Assembly (NCBI GenBank): GCA_964627035.1
Contig: CAZVKN010000003.1
Span: 62,001-126,000, forward strand
Direction: 5' to 3'
DNA length: 64,000 nucleotides
Source: CAZVKN01 sp964627035
GTDB taxonomy: Bacteria; Electryoneota; AABM5-125-24; Hatepunaeales; Hatepunaeaceae
Below the pieces are notes generated by a model. That model did not search any database, had not been told where the DNA came from, and saw only the letters and a list, made by a program, of their open reading frames with translations. Made by a program: the position numbers and the translations under genes. Below, one piece after another: positions 41,584-49,282 of this stretch (positions within the stretch are counted from its first letter, which is position 1; every line of letters starts with the position of its first letter).

Positions 41584-42263
41584 TAAAAATCATCCCGCCA
41601 CTCTAAAAATCTGAATTTTGTGTCCTCTTCCATTCTGGTAGAAAATCGTGCATAACCCATTATTGGAGCATCATCTCCGATGGTAAGATTGAACCTCACG
41701 ATAAATTGCAACGTACTGTCCACATGATCAAACGATTCAACATCGTCAGGTATCTGATTCCATTCGAGGTCAATTCTGTTAAAGTGGTTAAACATACCCC
41801 CGGTAACCTTCAGATCATCATCACGGAACCAACTATCAAAATGACCATTTTCAACATCATAATAATAGAAAGTAAAAGTCTCGCTGAGACAGTCCGCATA
41901 CCGCAGTGAATCCTGATAATCATACGCCAACGCAAAGTTATTCAGCAGACCACCGACCGTAGTCTGAGCACTCCAGGTCTGCTTACCGGTATTGCCTATA
42001 ATGGGTGCAAATGGATTAAGACAGCCTGTTAGAAAGATTACCACCAGGACACCAAGACACCAAGAAGAAGCTCCGTAGCCCGGTTTCTCTGAAACCGGGG
42101 TAATTCTTGTTGCAAAGCGTGATCCCGGCTTCGGAGAAGCCGGGCTACATTGCCGTTTTTGCTGGGGTGTCAGCCACGGCGGACTGACACCGGAGCCGTT
42201 TGTACTTTGCGCGCTTTGCGTGAAACGGCTGTTCAGAATTGTGCTTTCAGATCGCTCCAGCAT
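41583..42263 (-). CDS. Lipoprotein whose N-terminal third is encoded by intergenic repeats
   Basis: The open frame codes for 226 residues. The conserved-looking part begins at the lipobox IFLTGC (near residue 81) and continues as a single domain (FALAYDYQDSLRYADCLSETFTFYYYD near 110) like its upstream neighbour. Residues 1-80 are read from four repeat families in a row: cgcaaag (SRFTQSAQ), the CTGTCA palindrome (VSPPWLTP), the GTAG/CTAC element (CSPASPKPG...SEKPGYG) and ccaccaagg (SWCLGVLVV). The last forms the hydrophobic core of the signal peptide. No start codon lies between the repeats and the lipobox. So it is either made as a long precursor, made from a non-standard start, or the N-terminus is broken. 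Confidence 0.6.
   Translation of the reverse strand: MLERSESTILNSRFTQSAQSTNGSGVSPPWLTPQQKRQCSPASPKPGSRFATRITPVSEKPGYGASSWCLGVLVVIFLTGCLNPFAPIIGNTGKQTWSAQTTVGGLLNNFALAYDYQDSLRYADCLSETFTFYYYDVENGHFDSWFRDDDLKVTGGMFNHFNRIDLEWNQIPDDVESFDHVDSTLQFIVRFNLTIGDDAPIMGYARFSTRMEEDTKFRFLEWRDDF
42039..42230. repeat. Mosaic of four repeat families inside a coding frame
   Basis: In order: ccaccaggacaccaag (42039-42068), GTAG...CTAC element (42075-42148; arms GTAGCCCGG/CCGGGCTAC), single CTGTCA-type palindrome GTGTCAG...CTGACAC (42167-42190), and a ctttgcgcgctttgcg fragment (about 42198-42230). Confidence 0.82.
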
Positions 42264-42901
42264 GGTTGTTCACCTATTCTCACATCGTACCATCTTTGAA
42301 TATACCATCCGCCATCATTACCTCGCAACAGATAGAATTCGAGTCTCCCGTCAATCCTCCGAGCAACGGCTTCTCTCAAATGCCCGAGATACAGTTCATA
42401 ATACGCATTAATTGACGATGAATCACCGAGAACTGTTTCCTGCTCCACCTCAAAGTTGAATTCAGCGATGGAGTCCAGTGGAAGATTTGTGGGGCTGAAC
42501 AGCGATTGTATGAATGCCTGCTCATGAGGATTGCCCCATCCGTCAAATTTACCGGGATAGTTCGACTGCGTTTGTGGATCAGGATAAAAGTTAAATTGAG
42601 ACATCCCGATGTCTTCCGACGTGAAGCTCTTCATGTAATCCACATCCGACCGTCTTCCGATTGAGTTTGCCAGATTCTCAATAACGGCACGAGGATTAGT
42701 TGGTAGAATCCACCCTTCACCGGATGAACCGGATGGAGATTCCACCGCTCTGGTAGTGAATAGATCGCAGCCGGTTAATGCACAGCAGATAACAAACGTA
42801 TAACCACCAAGGCACCAAGGCGCCAAGAAACCCAAAAAAGTCTTAGCTTGGTGCCTTGGAATCTTGGTGGTTAAAATCTTAATCTGCTTAATCCGCTTCA
42901 T
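42233..42901 (-). CDS. Lipoprotein with repeat-encoded signal peptide, sibling of the next gene
   Basis: The frame codes for 222 residues. MKRIKQIKIL is read from a gatgaagcagattaagcag repeat. TTKIPRHQAKTFLGFLAP and WCLGGY are read from a ccaccaagg inverted repeat. Together they give a plausible lipoprotein signal (basic start, hydrophobic run, lipobox CALTGC). The mature part contains NLANSIGRRSDVDYMKSFTSED and YELYLGHLREAVARRIDG, and its general plan matches the downstream gene, suggesting duplication. The upstream Shine-Dalgarno sequence is poor. Overlap with the next gene is 31 bases. Role unknown; probably an outer- or inner-membrane lipoprotein. Confidence 0.65.
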   Translation of the reverse strand: MKRIKQIKILTTKIPRHQAKTFLGFLAPWCLGGYTFVICCALTGCDLFTTRAVESPSGSSGEGWILPTNPRAVIENLANSIGRRSDVDYMKSFTSEDIGMSQFNFYPDPQTQSNYPGKFDGWGNPHEQAFIQSLFSPTNLPLDSIAEFNFEVEQETVLGDSSSINAYYELYLGHLREAVARRIDGRLEFYLLRGNDGGWYIQRWYDVRIGEQPCWSDLKAQF

Positions 42902-42903
42902 CT
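42783..42903. repeat. Inverted ccaccaagg repeat plus aatctgctt repeat, within coding sequence
   Basis: AACCACCAAGATTCCAAGG and its near-complement CCTTGGTGCCTTGGTGGTT form a long stem (about 42806-42874). Next to it is taatctgcttaatccgcttc (42879-42900), which matches the arms of the inverted repeat at 57125-57194. Confidence 0.75.
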
Positions 42904-42921
42904 GCTGAGAATCTTTTTATA

Positions 42922-44037
42922 TTACAATTTCTCCATCACCGCTTGCCCCATATCGGTAGTAGTAGCATCACCACCCATATCGTAAGTACGAACCTTACCT
43001 TCGGCGATAACATCGGTAATAGCATTTTCCAACCGTTCTGCTTTTTCTTTCTCACCGAGCCAGTCTAACATCATTTTAGCGGTGAGTAACATTGCAGTCG
43101 GATTGACTTTATTCATGCCATAGTATTTCGGTGCAGATCCGTGAGTCGGTTCAAATACAGCATAGTTATCGCCGATATTTGCGGATGATGCGAATCCTAA
43201 TCCTCCGACGAGCTGCGCTGCCAGATCCGAAATTATGTCACCAAACATATTCTCAGCGACCATGACATCATAATCATCAGGATTTTTAACTAACCACATA
43301 CACTGTGCGTCAATGTTAGTTTCCCACATCGGGATGTCTGGAAAGTCCTTAGCCACTTTACGTGCGGTGCGGATCATCAATCCTCCGGTTTCACGCAATA
43401 CATTCGGTTTATCTACGATTGTAACTGATTTGCGGTTGTGCTTTTTTGCATACTCAAACGCATTACGAACGATCCGCTTGCAACCCTTTCGAGTCATCAA
43501 GCGCGTTGAAACTGCAATATCATCACTGGAATGCTCATCAAACCGTTTCATCTTTGGATGATTTGAGTATGCGGCACGAACATCATCAGGCAACGGATGA
43601 AATTCTATACCTGCATACAATCCTTCCGAATTTTCACGGAACACTACCAAGTCAACTGTGTCCTTGTAGTTCAATGGATTGTTTGCATAAGCCTTGCAAG
43701 GACGGATGTTGGTGTGCAAATTTAATTCCTGACGCAACCGAACGATAGGACTGAAATAAACATGTCCTTTGCCTTGAAGCGATGGGTCTAATTCCAGATC
43801 AGCTTCTTCTTTTGGTTTGGAAGTGATCGCTCCAAACAAAGCGCAATCTGTTTCCGATAGCACTTTCAATGTACGTGCCGGAAGTGGATCCGCTTCAGAT
43901 TTCCAGAACTCCCAACCGATGTCTCCGTGGATGTATTCAGCATCCAACTCTAACTTGTCCAACACCAAACGGGCGGCATCCATTACATCATTGCCGACAC
44001 CGTCACCGGGCAACCAAGCTATACGATATTTTGACAT
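42922..44037 (-). CDS. Isocitrate/isopropylmalate dehydrogenase family enzyme, probably NAD-dependent isocitrate dehydrogenase
   Basis: This 371-residue beta-decarboxylating dehydrogenase has WLPGDGVGNDV near residue 8, LNLHTNIRPC near 105, VVFRENSEGLYAG near 131 (the Ser/Glu signature, closer to NAD-IDH than to LeuB), TIVDKPNVLRETGG near 205, and the metal-binding Asp in NIDAQCM near 242 and DIISDLAA near 265. EPTHGSAPKYYG near 298 binds the dinucleotide. 3-Isopropylmalate, tartrate or homoisocitrate cannot be excluded. It is a single gene flanked by repeats on both sides. Confidence 0.85.
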   Translation of the reverse strand: MSKYRIAWLPGDGVGNDVMDAARLVLDKLELDAEYIHGDIGWEFWKSEADPLPARTLKVLSETDCALFGAITSKPKEEADLELDPSLQGKGHVYFSPIVRLRQELNLHTNIRPCKAYANNPLNYKDTVDLVVFRENSEGLYAGIEFHPLPDDVRAAYSNHPKMKRFDEHSSDDIAVSTRLMTRKGCKRIVRNAFEYAKKHNRKSVTIVDKPNVLRETGGLMIRTARKVAKDFPDIPMWETNIDAQCMWLVKNPDDYDVMVAENMFGDIISDLAAQLVGGLGFASSANIGDNYAVFEPTHGSAPKYYGMNKVNPTAMLLTAKMMLDWLGEKEKAERLENAITDVIAEGKVRTYDMGGDATTTDMGQAVMEKL

Positions 44038-44053
44038 TAATTCCTCTTAAGAA

Positions 44054-44262
44054 TGGTCTCGCGCAAAGACGCTAAGACACTAAGTTTTTAATATATTTTT
44101 AAGTCCCGGCGAATGTCGGAACCCATATGTAGCCCGGCTTCTCCGAAGCCGGGGTTGTTTTAACACTTATTGATATTTGCCCAGGTTTCGGAGAAACCGG
44201 GCTACGTTGCAATTTGCATGAAAATCTTTGTCTTCTTCGCGCCTTTGCTCTTTGCGCGAGCA
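44054..44262. repeat. Nested repeat: cgcaaag arms enclosing a GTAG...CTAC cloverleaf element
   Basis: CTCGCGCAAAG (44058-44068) and CTTTGCGCGAG (44250-44260) are exact inverted copies. Between them lies GTAGCCCGGCTT...GAAACCGGGCTAC (44129-44205), itself made of two hairpins. It fills the 230-base space between two genes. Confidence 0.82.
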
Positions 44263-44267
44263 TCTTC

Positions 44268-45185
44268 TTAAATCCGCAAACCAACTCCAAACCGCCACAC
44301 AGTTCCCAATGAATTATTGTAGGGCGTTACAGACACATCCGCACGGAATCGGTTGTAGGATACCCCGAATCCACTCGTCCAGGAATGGGTATCAAACCCG
44401 GTGATGAATCCGGTTCTCAGATAGAACTGCCTGATCCAATCAACCTCGACACCAAAATGGAAGCTCGGATTGTGTTCATCACGCATCTTAGCTGTTCCTT
44501 CACATGCAATCAACAGTCCGATGTCATCTTGTCTCTTCCGGTATGACAGTCCGCTCTTAACAGTCAAGGGCAGGTCGTCTTCCGGCTCGTCGCTGAGAGC
44601 TATGTTTGTGACGACCGTGCCTACTGACCAAGAACCCCCCCTTAGTCCCCCCCTACTATTCGTAGGGGGGGAAGCGAAGTGCAGACCTGCGTCAATGACA
44701 TTGTACCCGCTCAAACGGTCGCCGTAAATGTCTTCCGTGTATGTCTTGTATGTAGCTCCAGCAGATAAACCGTGACCGATTCGTACTCCGGCACCTCCCG
44801 CTATAGCAAGCTGATGCAGAGTGAAAACACCCTGTGGAGTTCCGGGACGGTCGCGCACTTCAAAGCCTTCCATGCTCATATTGAAGTAATATCCACCGAA
44901 TCCACCGAAGTCAGTTTTTACAGTCACTCCTCCGAAACTTCCTTCACCGTCTGCGATCCAGTTGAACATCTGCAGTTCCACATCGCTCCTGCCGACAGCA
45001 AACAGTGCCGGATTCCACCATCCGGCTGCTCCACCACGTGAATGAGAAACACCGGTCTCCCCCATTGCAGCTTCGCGAGCTCCGTTTGGAATCTTAAGAT
45101 ACACCAGTCCATTCATCGCCGAAACACTACCCGTAACCAGTAATATGACGAGAATTGCGATTGATACGATATTTGTTCTATTCAT
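44268..45185 (-). CDS. PorV/PorQ-family outer-membrane barrel protein with a repeat-encoded insertion
   Basis: It has 305 residues. The signal peptide is residues 1-23, followed by the family opening YLKIPNGAREAAMGETGVSHSRGGAAGWWNPA (split here; the AMGxxG and WNPA motifs near 41 and 57 are diagnostic). The rest is a beta-barrel ending in an aromatic/hydrophobic strand (WRFGVGLRI). PorV shuttles T9SS cargo to the attachment complex; PorQ-like relatives have related roles. A segment near residues 168-183 (SPPTNSRGGLRG, then GSW) is encoded by a C7TAC/GTAG7 palindrome, a mobile-type insertion in an otherwise normal barrel loop. Confidence 0.85.
   Translation of the reverse strand: MNRTNIVSIAILVILLVTGSVSAMNGLVYLKIPNGAREAAMGETGVSHSRGGAAGWWNPALFAVGRSDVELQMFNWIADGEGSFGGVTVKTDFGGFGGYYFNMSMEGFEVRDRPGTPQGVFTLHQLAIAGGAGVRIGHGLSAGATYKTYTEDIYGDRLSGYNVIDAGLHFASPPTNSRGGLRGGSWSVGTVVTNIALSDEPEDDLPLTVKSGLSYRKRQDDIGLLIACEGTAKMRDEHNPSFHFGVEVDWIRQFYLRTGFITGFDTHSWTSGFGVSYNRFRADVSVTPYNNSLGTVWRFGVGLRI
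44637..44678. repeat. Palindromic repeat inserted in a PorV-like gene
   Basis: CCCCCCCTAC (44647-44656) and GTAGGGGGGG (44662-44671) are perfect 10-base arms, next to a further CCCCCCC run (44635-44641 area). The reading frame is preserved. Confidence 0.75.
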
Positions 45186-45194
45186 ATTATCCTC

Positions 45195-45345
45195 CAGTCT
45201 TACGCAAAGCTCTCAAAGTACCGCCAAGAACGCAAGATATTGGAATCCGGTGTCAGCCCGCCGTGGCTGACACCATAATTTGGAACATATTGCTGTCAAG
45301 CACGGCGGCATGATAGCAGCAAAATAAACTTTGAAGCTTGGCGTA
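45195..45345. repeat. Paired-palindrome unit 4 framed by cgcaaag-type words
   Basis: GGTGTCAGCC...GGCTGACACC (45249-45273) and GCTGTCAAG...TGATAGC (45292-45318) are 18 bases apart. Word ttacgcaaagctctcaaag lies to the left and actttgaagcttggcgtaa to the right in inverted order. Confidence 0.75.
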
Positions 45346-45352
45346 AACTCTC

Positions 45353-46339
45353 CTAAAACTCAAACACCCAGCCGATCAGATGTGATCCCGATGGTGCTAC
45401 TTCCTCCAATTGGAACGCATAGTCAAATCTCGCCCGCAGTTTGCGCAGATTCATATCCATGCCAAATCCGAACGCAGGTCTGTTTCCATTCCAACCGGCA
45501 CGAAGAGCGAATCCGTTCAGATTTTCGTTGTTGAGAGTCAACCTGTATTCGGTGCCAAAATGAATTTCCACTCCTTCTGACAGCTCATCGAGGTTCATTA
45601 TCAAATCAGAGGTTACCGTCAACTGCTGAAGCGGATCATAGGCAGCCCCGAACCGAACCAGAGAAGGGAATTCATCCACCTTTGCAACCGAAGGATCACC
45701 CCATACTTCCGAAGTCTCCCAACTGTACTGTCCGTTCACATCACGCAATTGCAACCCAATCCGCAGATTTTCCAACGCCCTGACGAGAACACCAAAATCA
45801 ATGCTCATGCCGTAAGCATATAGGTTTTTGTCACCTTCAAGCACATTCGGCACTGAGTTGATCATCCATTTTACCGAGATTCCGAGACTTACCATCGGGT
45901 GTGGCATAAGCGAAAATGAGCCGTGGATGAGATTATCGGAATGAGTAATCTCATCAAATTTCTTACCGTTAGAATCACGGAACTCAATATCGGACGTACC
46001 TGCACGCACCACACCGATTGCCAACCCGGCATTAGGATGGATAGGCATGGAAAAATCGCTGTACATCACAAAGCGATCCAATGCCATATTCCTATAACCG
46101 ATTGATACTTGTCTGCTGCTTTGATATGCCAATGCTGCCGGGTTATAGTACCAGTTCATCCCGGATCCGATCATCGCTACACCACAATCACCCATTGCCA
46201 GCCGATCCGCTCCGAATCCGATGCGCATGAATGAGCCGGTCGTGCTGCCGATGGGAGCTGAGTGAGCCAATGTGACAGCTCCAAATAACATAAGACCAGA
46301 GATTAGGATGGTAAGGTAATTAATTTTTTTCATATTCAT
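45353..46339 (-). CDS. PorV/PorQ-family outer-membrane barrel protein
   Basis: This 328-residue protein has a signal peptide (about 1-27, LFGAVTLAHS) and the family signature SFMRIGFGADRLAMGDCGVA near residues 36-55, followed by WYYNPAALAY near 63. Repeated amphipathic strands reach a terminal HLIGWVFEF, typical of outer-membrane barrel ends. It is a paralogue of the downstream barrel gene and lies 4 bases after a T9SS-type cargo gene, implying a joint transcript (lipoprotein, propeller cargo, PorV-like). It probably helps deliver or anchor secreted proteins. Confidence 0.85.
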   Translation of the reverse strand: MNMKKINYLTILISGLMLFGAVTLAHSAPIGSTTGSFMRIGFGADRLAMGDCGVAMIGSGMNWYYNPAALAYQSSRQVSIGYRNMALDRFVMYSDFSMPIHPNAGLAIGVVRAGTSDIEFRDSNGKKFDEITHSDNLIHGSFSLMPHPMVSLGISVKWMINSVPNVLEGDKNLYAYGMSIDFGVLVRALENLRIGLQLRDVNGQYSWETSEVWGDPSVAKVDEFPSLVRFGAAYDPLQQLTVTSDLIMNLDELSEGVEIHFGTEYRLTLNNENLNGFALRAGWNGNRPAFGFGMDMNLRKLRARFDYAFQLEEVAPSGSHLIGWVFEF

Positions 46340-46343
46340 ACTC

Positions 46344-47897
46344 CTAATCTAGCACCATGACTTTACCCCACTCATTCCTATCTCCTATCTTCAGTCTGTA
46401 AAGATAGACACCGTTCGCAACGACTCCCCCTTCTTCATCGCGGCCGTTCCATCGCAAAGCTGCATAGCCGGACATCTCGCCGCTTCCGCCGCCTGACAGG
46501 ACAAAGTTTCCGGATTTATACACAGATTCCATAGCGAAATTGAAGATTTCAAACGAAGCATCTGTCGGGCTGTTCAGGTTCAACTGAAACCGTGTAAACT
46601 GACCTCGCTGCGGTGAAAATGGGCTCGGATAGGCGTAGGTTTCAGGCTCGCCCGCAAGCCCCGCAGCCTGATGCGCCCTGCGAATTCTCCATACGAGGCT
46701 GTTGGTCTGAGGGTCTCTGAATCTTACCGCCAGACCGTCATCGGTACCGACCCACAGAAAATCACCGACAGGCGCAACAGAGAAAAAATCAACGCCGTCC
46801 AGATATTCACCGACCGTTTCATCAACAATATCCTCCGCTTCGATTACATGCCACGCCTCAATGTCACCCCGTCCACGATATGGATGCCACCATAACGCAC
46901 CGTCCGCAGCAGCATACACTGTGTCGCCGAGGAATCCGAAGTTGTGAACCCGCAAAGGTCCGAATACATCAACTAAATAATCATTAGTTGCCAGCATAGT
47001 AGAATCTGACAGCGCTACCCGCCAGCTCGCACCGTTGTCATCGGTTACAGAGATCCCGTAATATTCGCCTGAGGCATTCGCCTTCCAGGTTGCCCCCCAA
47101 ATCAATGTATCATCTGAAACCGGCTGCATTGCGAGTCCGGTGACAAAATTACCGGAAATGCTGTTCGGATCGTTGTCGTGATGGGAAAATTTTACCCACG
47201 TGTTCCCCTCATCTTCCGACCGATTAATTCCCTCAGCCGTACCGATCCAAAGCACTCCGTCCACAAACAGTGCACTAAAAGCGCGATGATTTAAATTGCC
47301 AAGCGCATTGAACGGCTGTCCGTCAGGTGTTTTAACCTCCCATTCATCGCTGTCATGATACTTGCGCCTTAATCCGCCACCCCAACTCGTGATCCACACA
47401 GCCGAGTCGGAAATCGCAATGTCATAGGTGACATTCTGAACGTTAGTCGTAGTCGGGAACTGCTGCTCATCTATTTCATCTACCGGCTGCCCGGCCCAAT
47501 TCCAGTTCACTCCTCCATCACGAGAATAACCGACCCCACCACCTGCAGGGTAAAATGAACCGTTGACATGTTCCGTGTATGCGGTTGCCGCCCACATTAT
47601 TGAGTCTGTAATCGTCAGAGCTGAAATACCACCTCGACCGATGCCGTCGTCTTCATTTATTACTGTCCATTCATCGTTATGCAGAGTCAGCTTTGCCAAT
47701 CCTCTTCCGGTTCCCAGCCATAAGCTGTCAGAATGAGGTTTGATGTCTATTATCGAATTTGATGGTAATCGGTCAGCAGAATTGACAGGTACATCAATCT
47801 GGTGATACCCCGGTAAAACTGCTCCTATCAGGACAGTGCACAGTATTAATGACAACAGTGCAGCATAGCCGGTTAAGTTTGTCATTTGTGTTTTCAT
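46344..47897 (-). CDS. Exported beta-propeller protein with FlgD/T9SS-like C-terminal domain
   Basis: In this 517-residue protein an N-terminal hydrophobic segment (about 10-30) serves as signal. Residues about 45-420 contain propeller units like two-component-regulator sensor propellers or BNR proteins (SLWLGTGRGLAKL, ALWIGTAEGINRSEDEGNTW, FLWVGTDDGLAVRF). Residues about 425-517 form a FlgD-like Ig domain (YPSPFSPQRGQFTRF, RWNGRDEEGGVVANG, VYLYRLKIG), related to type A sorting domains. The protein is probably surface-displayed. Its start overlaps the lipoprotein gene's stop by 4 bases, and its stop is followed 4 bases later by the PorV-like start. Confidence 0.82.
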   Translation of the reverse strand: MKTQMTNLTGYAALLSLILCTVLIGAVLPGYHQIDVPVNSADRLPSNSIIDIKPHSDSLWLGTGRGLAKLTLHNDEWTVINEDDGIGRGGISALTITDSIMWAATAYTEHVNGSFYPAGGGVGYSRDGGVNWNWAGQPVDEIDEQQFPTTTNVQNVTYDIAISDSAVWITSWGGGLRRKYHDSDEWEVKTPDGQPFNALGNLNHRAFSALFVDGVLWIGTAEGINRSEDEGNTWVKFSHHDNDPNSISGNFVTGLAMQPVSDDTLIWGATWKANASGEYYGISVTDDNGASWRVALSDSTMLATNDYLVDVFGPLRVHNFGFLGDTVYAAADGALWWHPYRGRGDIEAWHVIEAEDIVDETVGEYLDGVDFFSVAPVGDFLWVGTDDGLAVRFRDPQTNSLVWRIRRAHQAAGLAGEPETYAYPSPFSPQRGQFTRFQLNLNSPTDASFEIFNFAMESVYKSGNFVLSGGGSGEMSGYAALRWNGRDEEGGVVANGVYLYRLKIGDRNEWGKVMVLD

Positions 47898-49114
47898 CTA
47901 TTAATCTTTCGATAGTACCTTTTGGATTTGTTTGTGATTGAAATATCGTCGCGAGAACCTGTGCCAAACGCTCCCTCATCCCTCAGGAAAATCAGCGTTG
48001 TGGTAAACGTCTCGCCGATCTGACCCACCAGATCAACCGGTGTCCATTCAAATGTATAGAGAATGTCCGGTTGATTATTTGCACTGACCCTGAATCCGAC
48101 ACCGTATTTTCCGTCTCCCGCTGTGGTGTCAATCCCGTCACCGTCATCGTAATAAGTCGAATCAAACACAATTCTAGAGTCATCCAACATGACAAGCATC
48201 AGCTCGTCGAGATCCAGAGCGGTCTGCTCGTCTTCAACTGTAACTATGTAGTCGAATAACCGCTCCCCTTCCTCCGGAAGATAAACAGTATCAGGTCCTT
48301 CAACGTTTCTGACTATTGGTGGCAGATTCTCAATCCAGCAGTAGTCACTCCTACCTTGATCCCAACCTTGTGAACTCGCACCGGCGTAGTCAAATGCTCT
48401 TACCATGACCGGATAACGGTCAGTCTGCAATCCACGTCCCACATAAGGCTCGTGAAGCCACTGCCAGGTCGAGTCATTTACCTGGGAAAGTGGAAACGAT
48501 ATCCGCTGACGAGGTAGAAACAGTTCAGCAAATGCAACGTCATCCAACCCGTCAGGATCCTGCAACTCAGCCTCAATTAGCGAGCCGCTACTTCCACTCG
48601 GCAGGGAGTCCGGTATTGTGTAGAAAACAACTGTCGGAGATGAATTGGCTCGAACGGTCAAAGTTACCCTTGCGGTGTCGAGATGGATTGAATCCGGAAG
48701 CGAGAATGTGAAGATGAACTCACCGGGTTCAACGGTGAACAAGGAGGTTACATATCTTGTGAACACTCCGTCACCTGCATTGCTGTCTCCACTCAAAGTG
48801 TCCGCAAATCCGTTGGAGTCTCCGATAGGATCCACCCCACCATCATCGTACAGATAGAACATACTCGCATTGCTGATCTGACAGCGAACCCGACTGCCCT
48901 GTGGGATGTCCTTCGGTTGCACCTCAACCTTGATCTGATGTTTCTTTGATGAACCCAGAATCCACAAGCTGTCCATCGTCACGGTGAGCCCGTACTCAAC
49001 CGGAGGGATGAAAATTGGGTCGTTGCCGTCACAACCTACTGTTGAAATAGAAATGGCAGCGACAAAGAAAAGCGCAATAAGTCGCGGGATTTTGATAGAA
49101 TAGAGTAAACCCAT
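47894..49114 (-). CDS. Lipoprotein with tandem beta-sandwich domains
   Basis: This 406-residue protein has a hydrophobic segment ending at lipobox STVGC (residue about 28). Three beta-sandwich regions follow, with VDPIGDSNGFADTLSGDSNAGDGVFTR split near 95-120, ELQDPDGLDDVAFAEL near 187, and DDGDGIDTTAGDGKYGVGF near 330. The last two resemble the DDGxxxDxxAGDGxYx motif seen in choice-of-anchor or CARDB-like surface proteins, often with calcium-binding Asp. It is the first gene of the envelope cluster. Role unknown. Confidence 0.75.
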   Translation of the reverse strand: MGLLYSIKIPRLIALFFVAAISISTVGCDGNDPIFIPPVEYGLTVTMDSLWILGSSKKHQIKVEVQPKDIPQGSRVRCQISNASMFYLYDDGGVDPIGDSNGFADTLSGDSNAGDGVFTRYVTSLFTVEPGEFIFTFSLPDSIHLDTARVTLTVRANSSPTVVFYTIPDSLPSGSSGSLIEAELQDPDGLDDVAFAELFLPRQRISFPLSQVNDSTWQWLHEPYVGRGLQTDRYPVMVRAFDYAGASSQGWDQGRSDYCWIENLPPIVRNVEGPDTVYLPEEGERLFDYIVTVEDEQTALDLDELMLVMLDDSRIVFDSTYYDDGDGIDTTAGDGKYGVGFRVSANNQPDILYTFEWTPVDLVGQIGETFTTTLIFLRDEGAFGTGSRDDISITNKSKRYYRKINR

Positions 49115-49282
49115 GGTAATATGTCGTTAAATTTACAAATGTAAAAAACTGAATAACGAAAATGCCGTCGGCTTACCTCATAAGGTGGTATGAATGGTCG
49201 GGTCTATAAAGTTATACGGTCAATATAGTGAAGAATCACCGAAAAGACAATACCGAGATCAACTTAGAATATACCGCGGATA

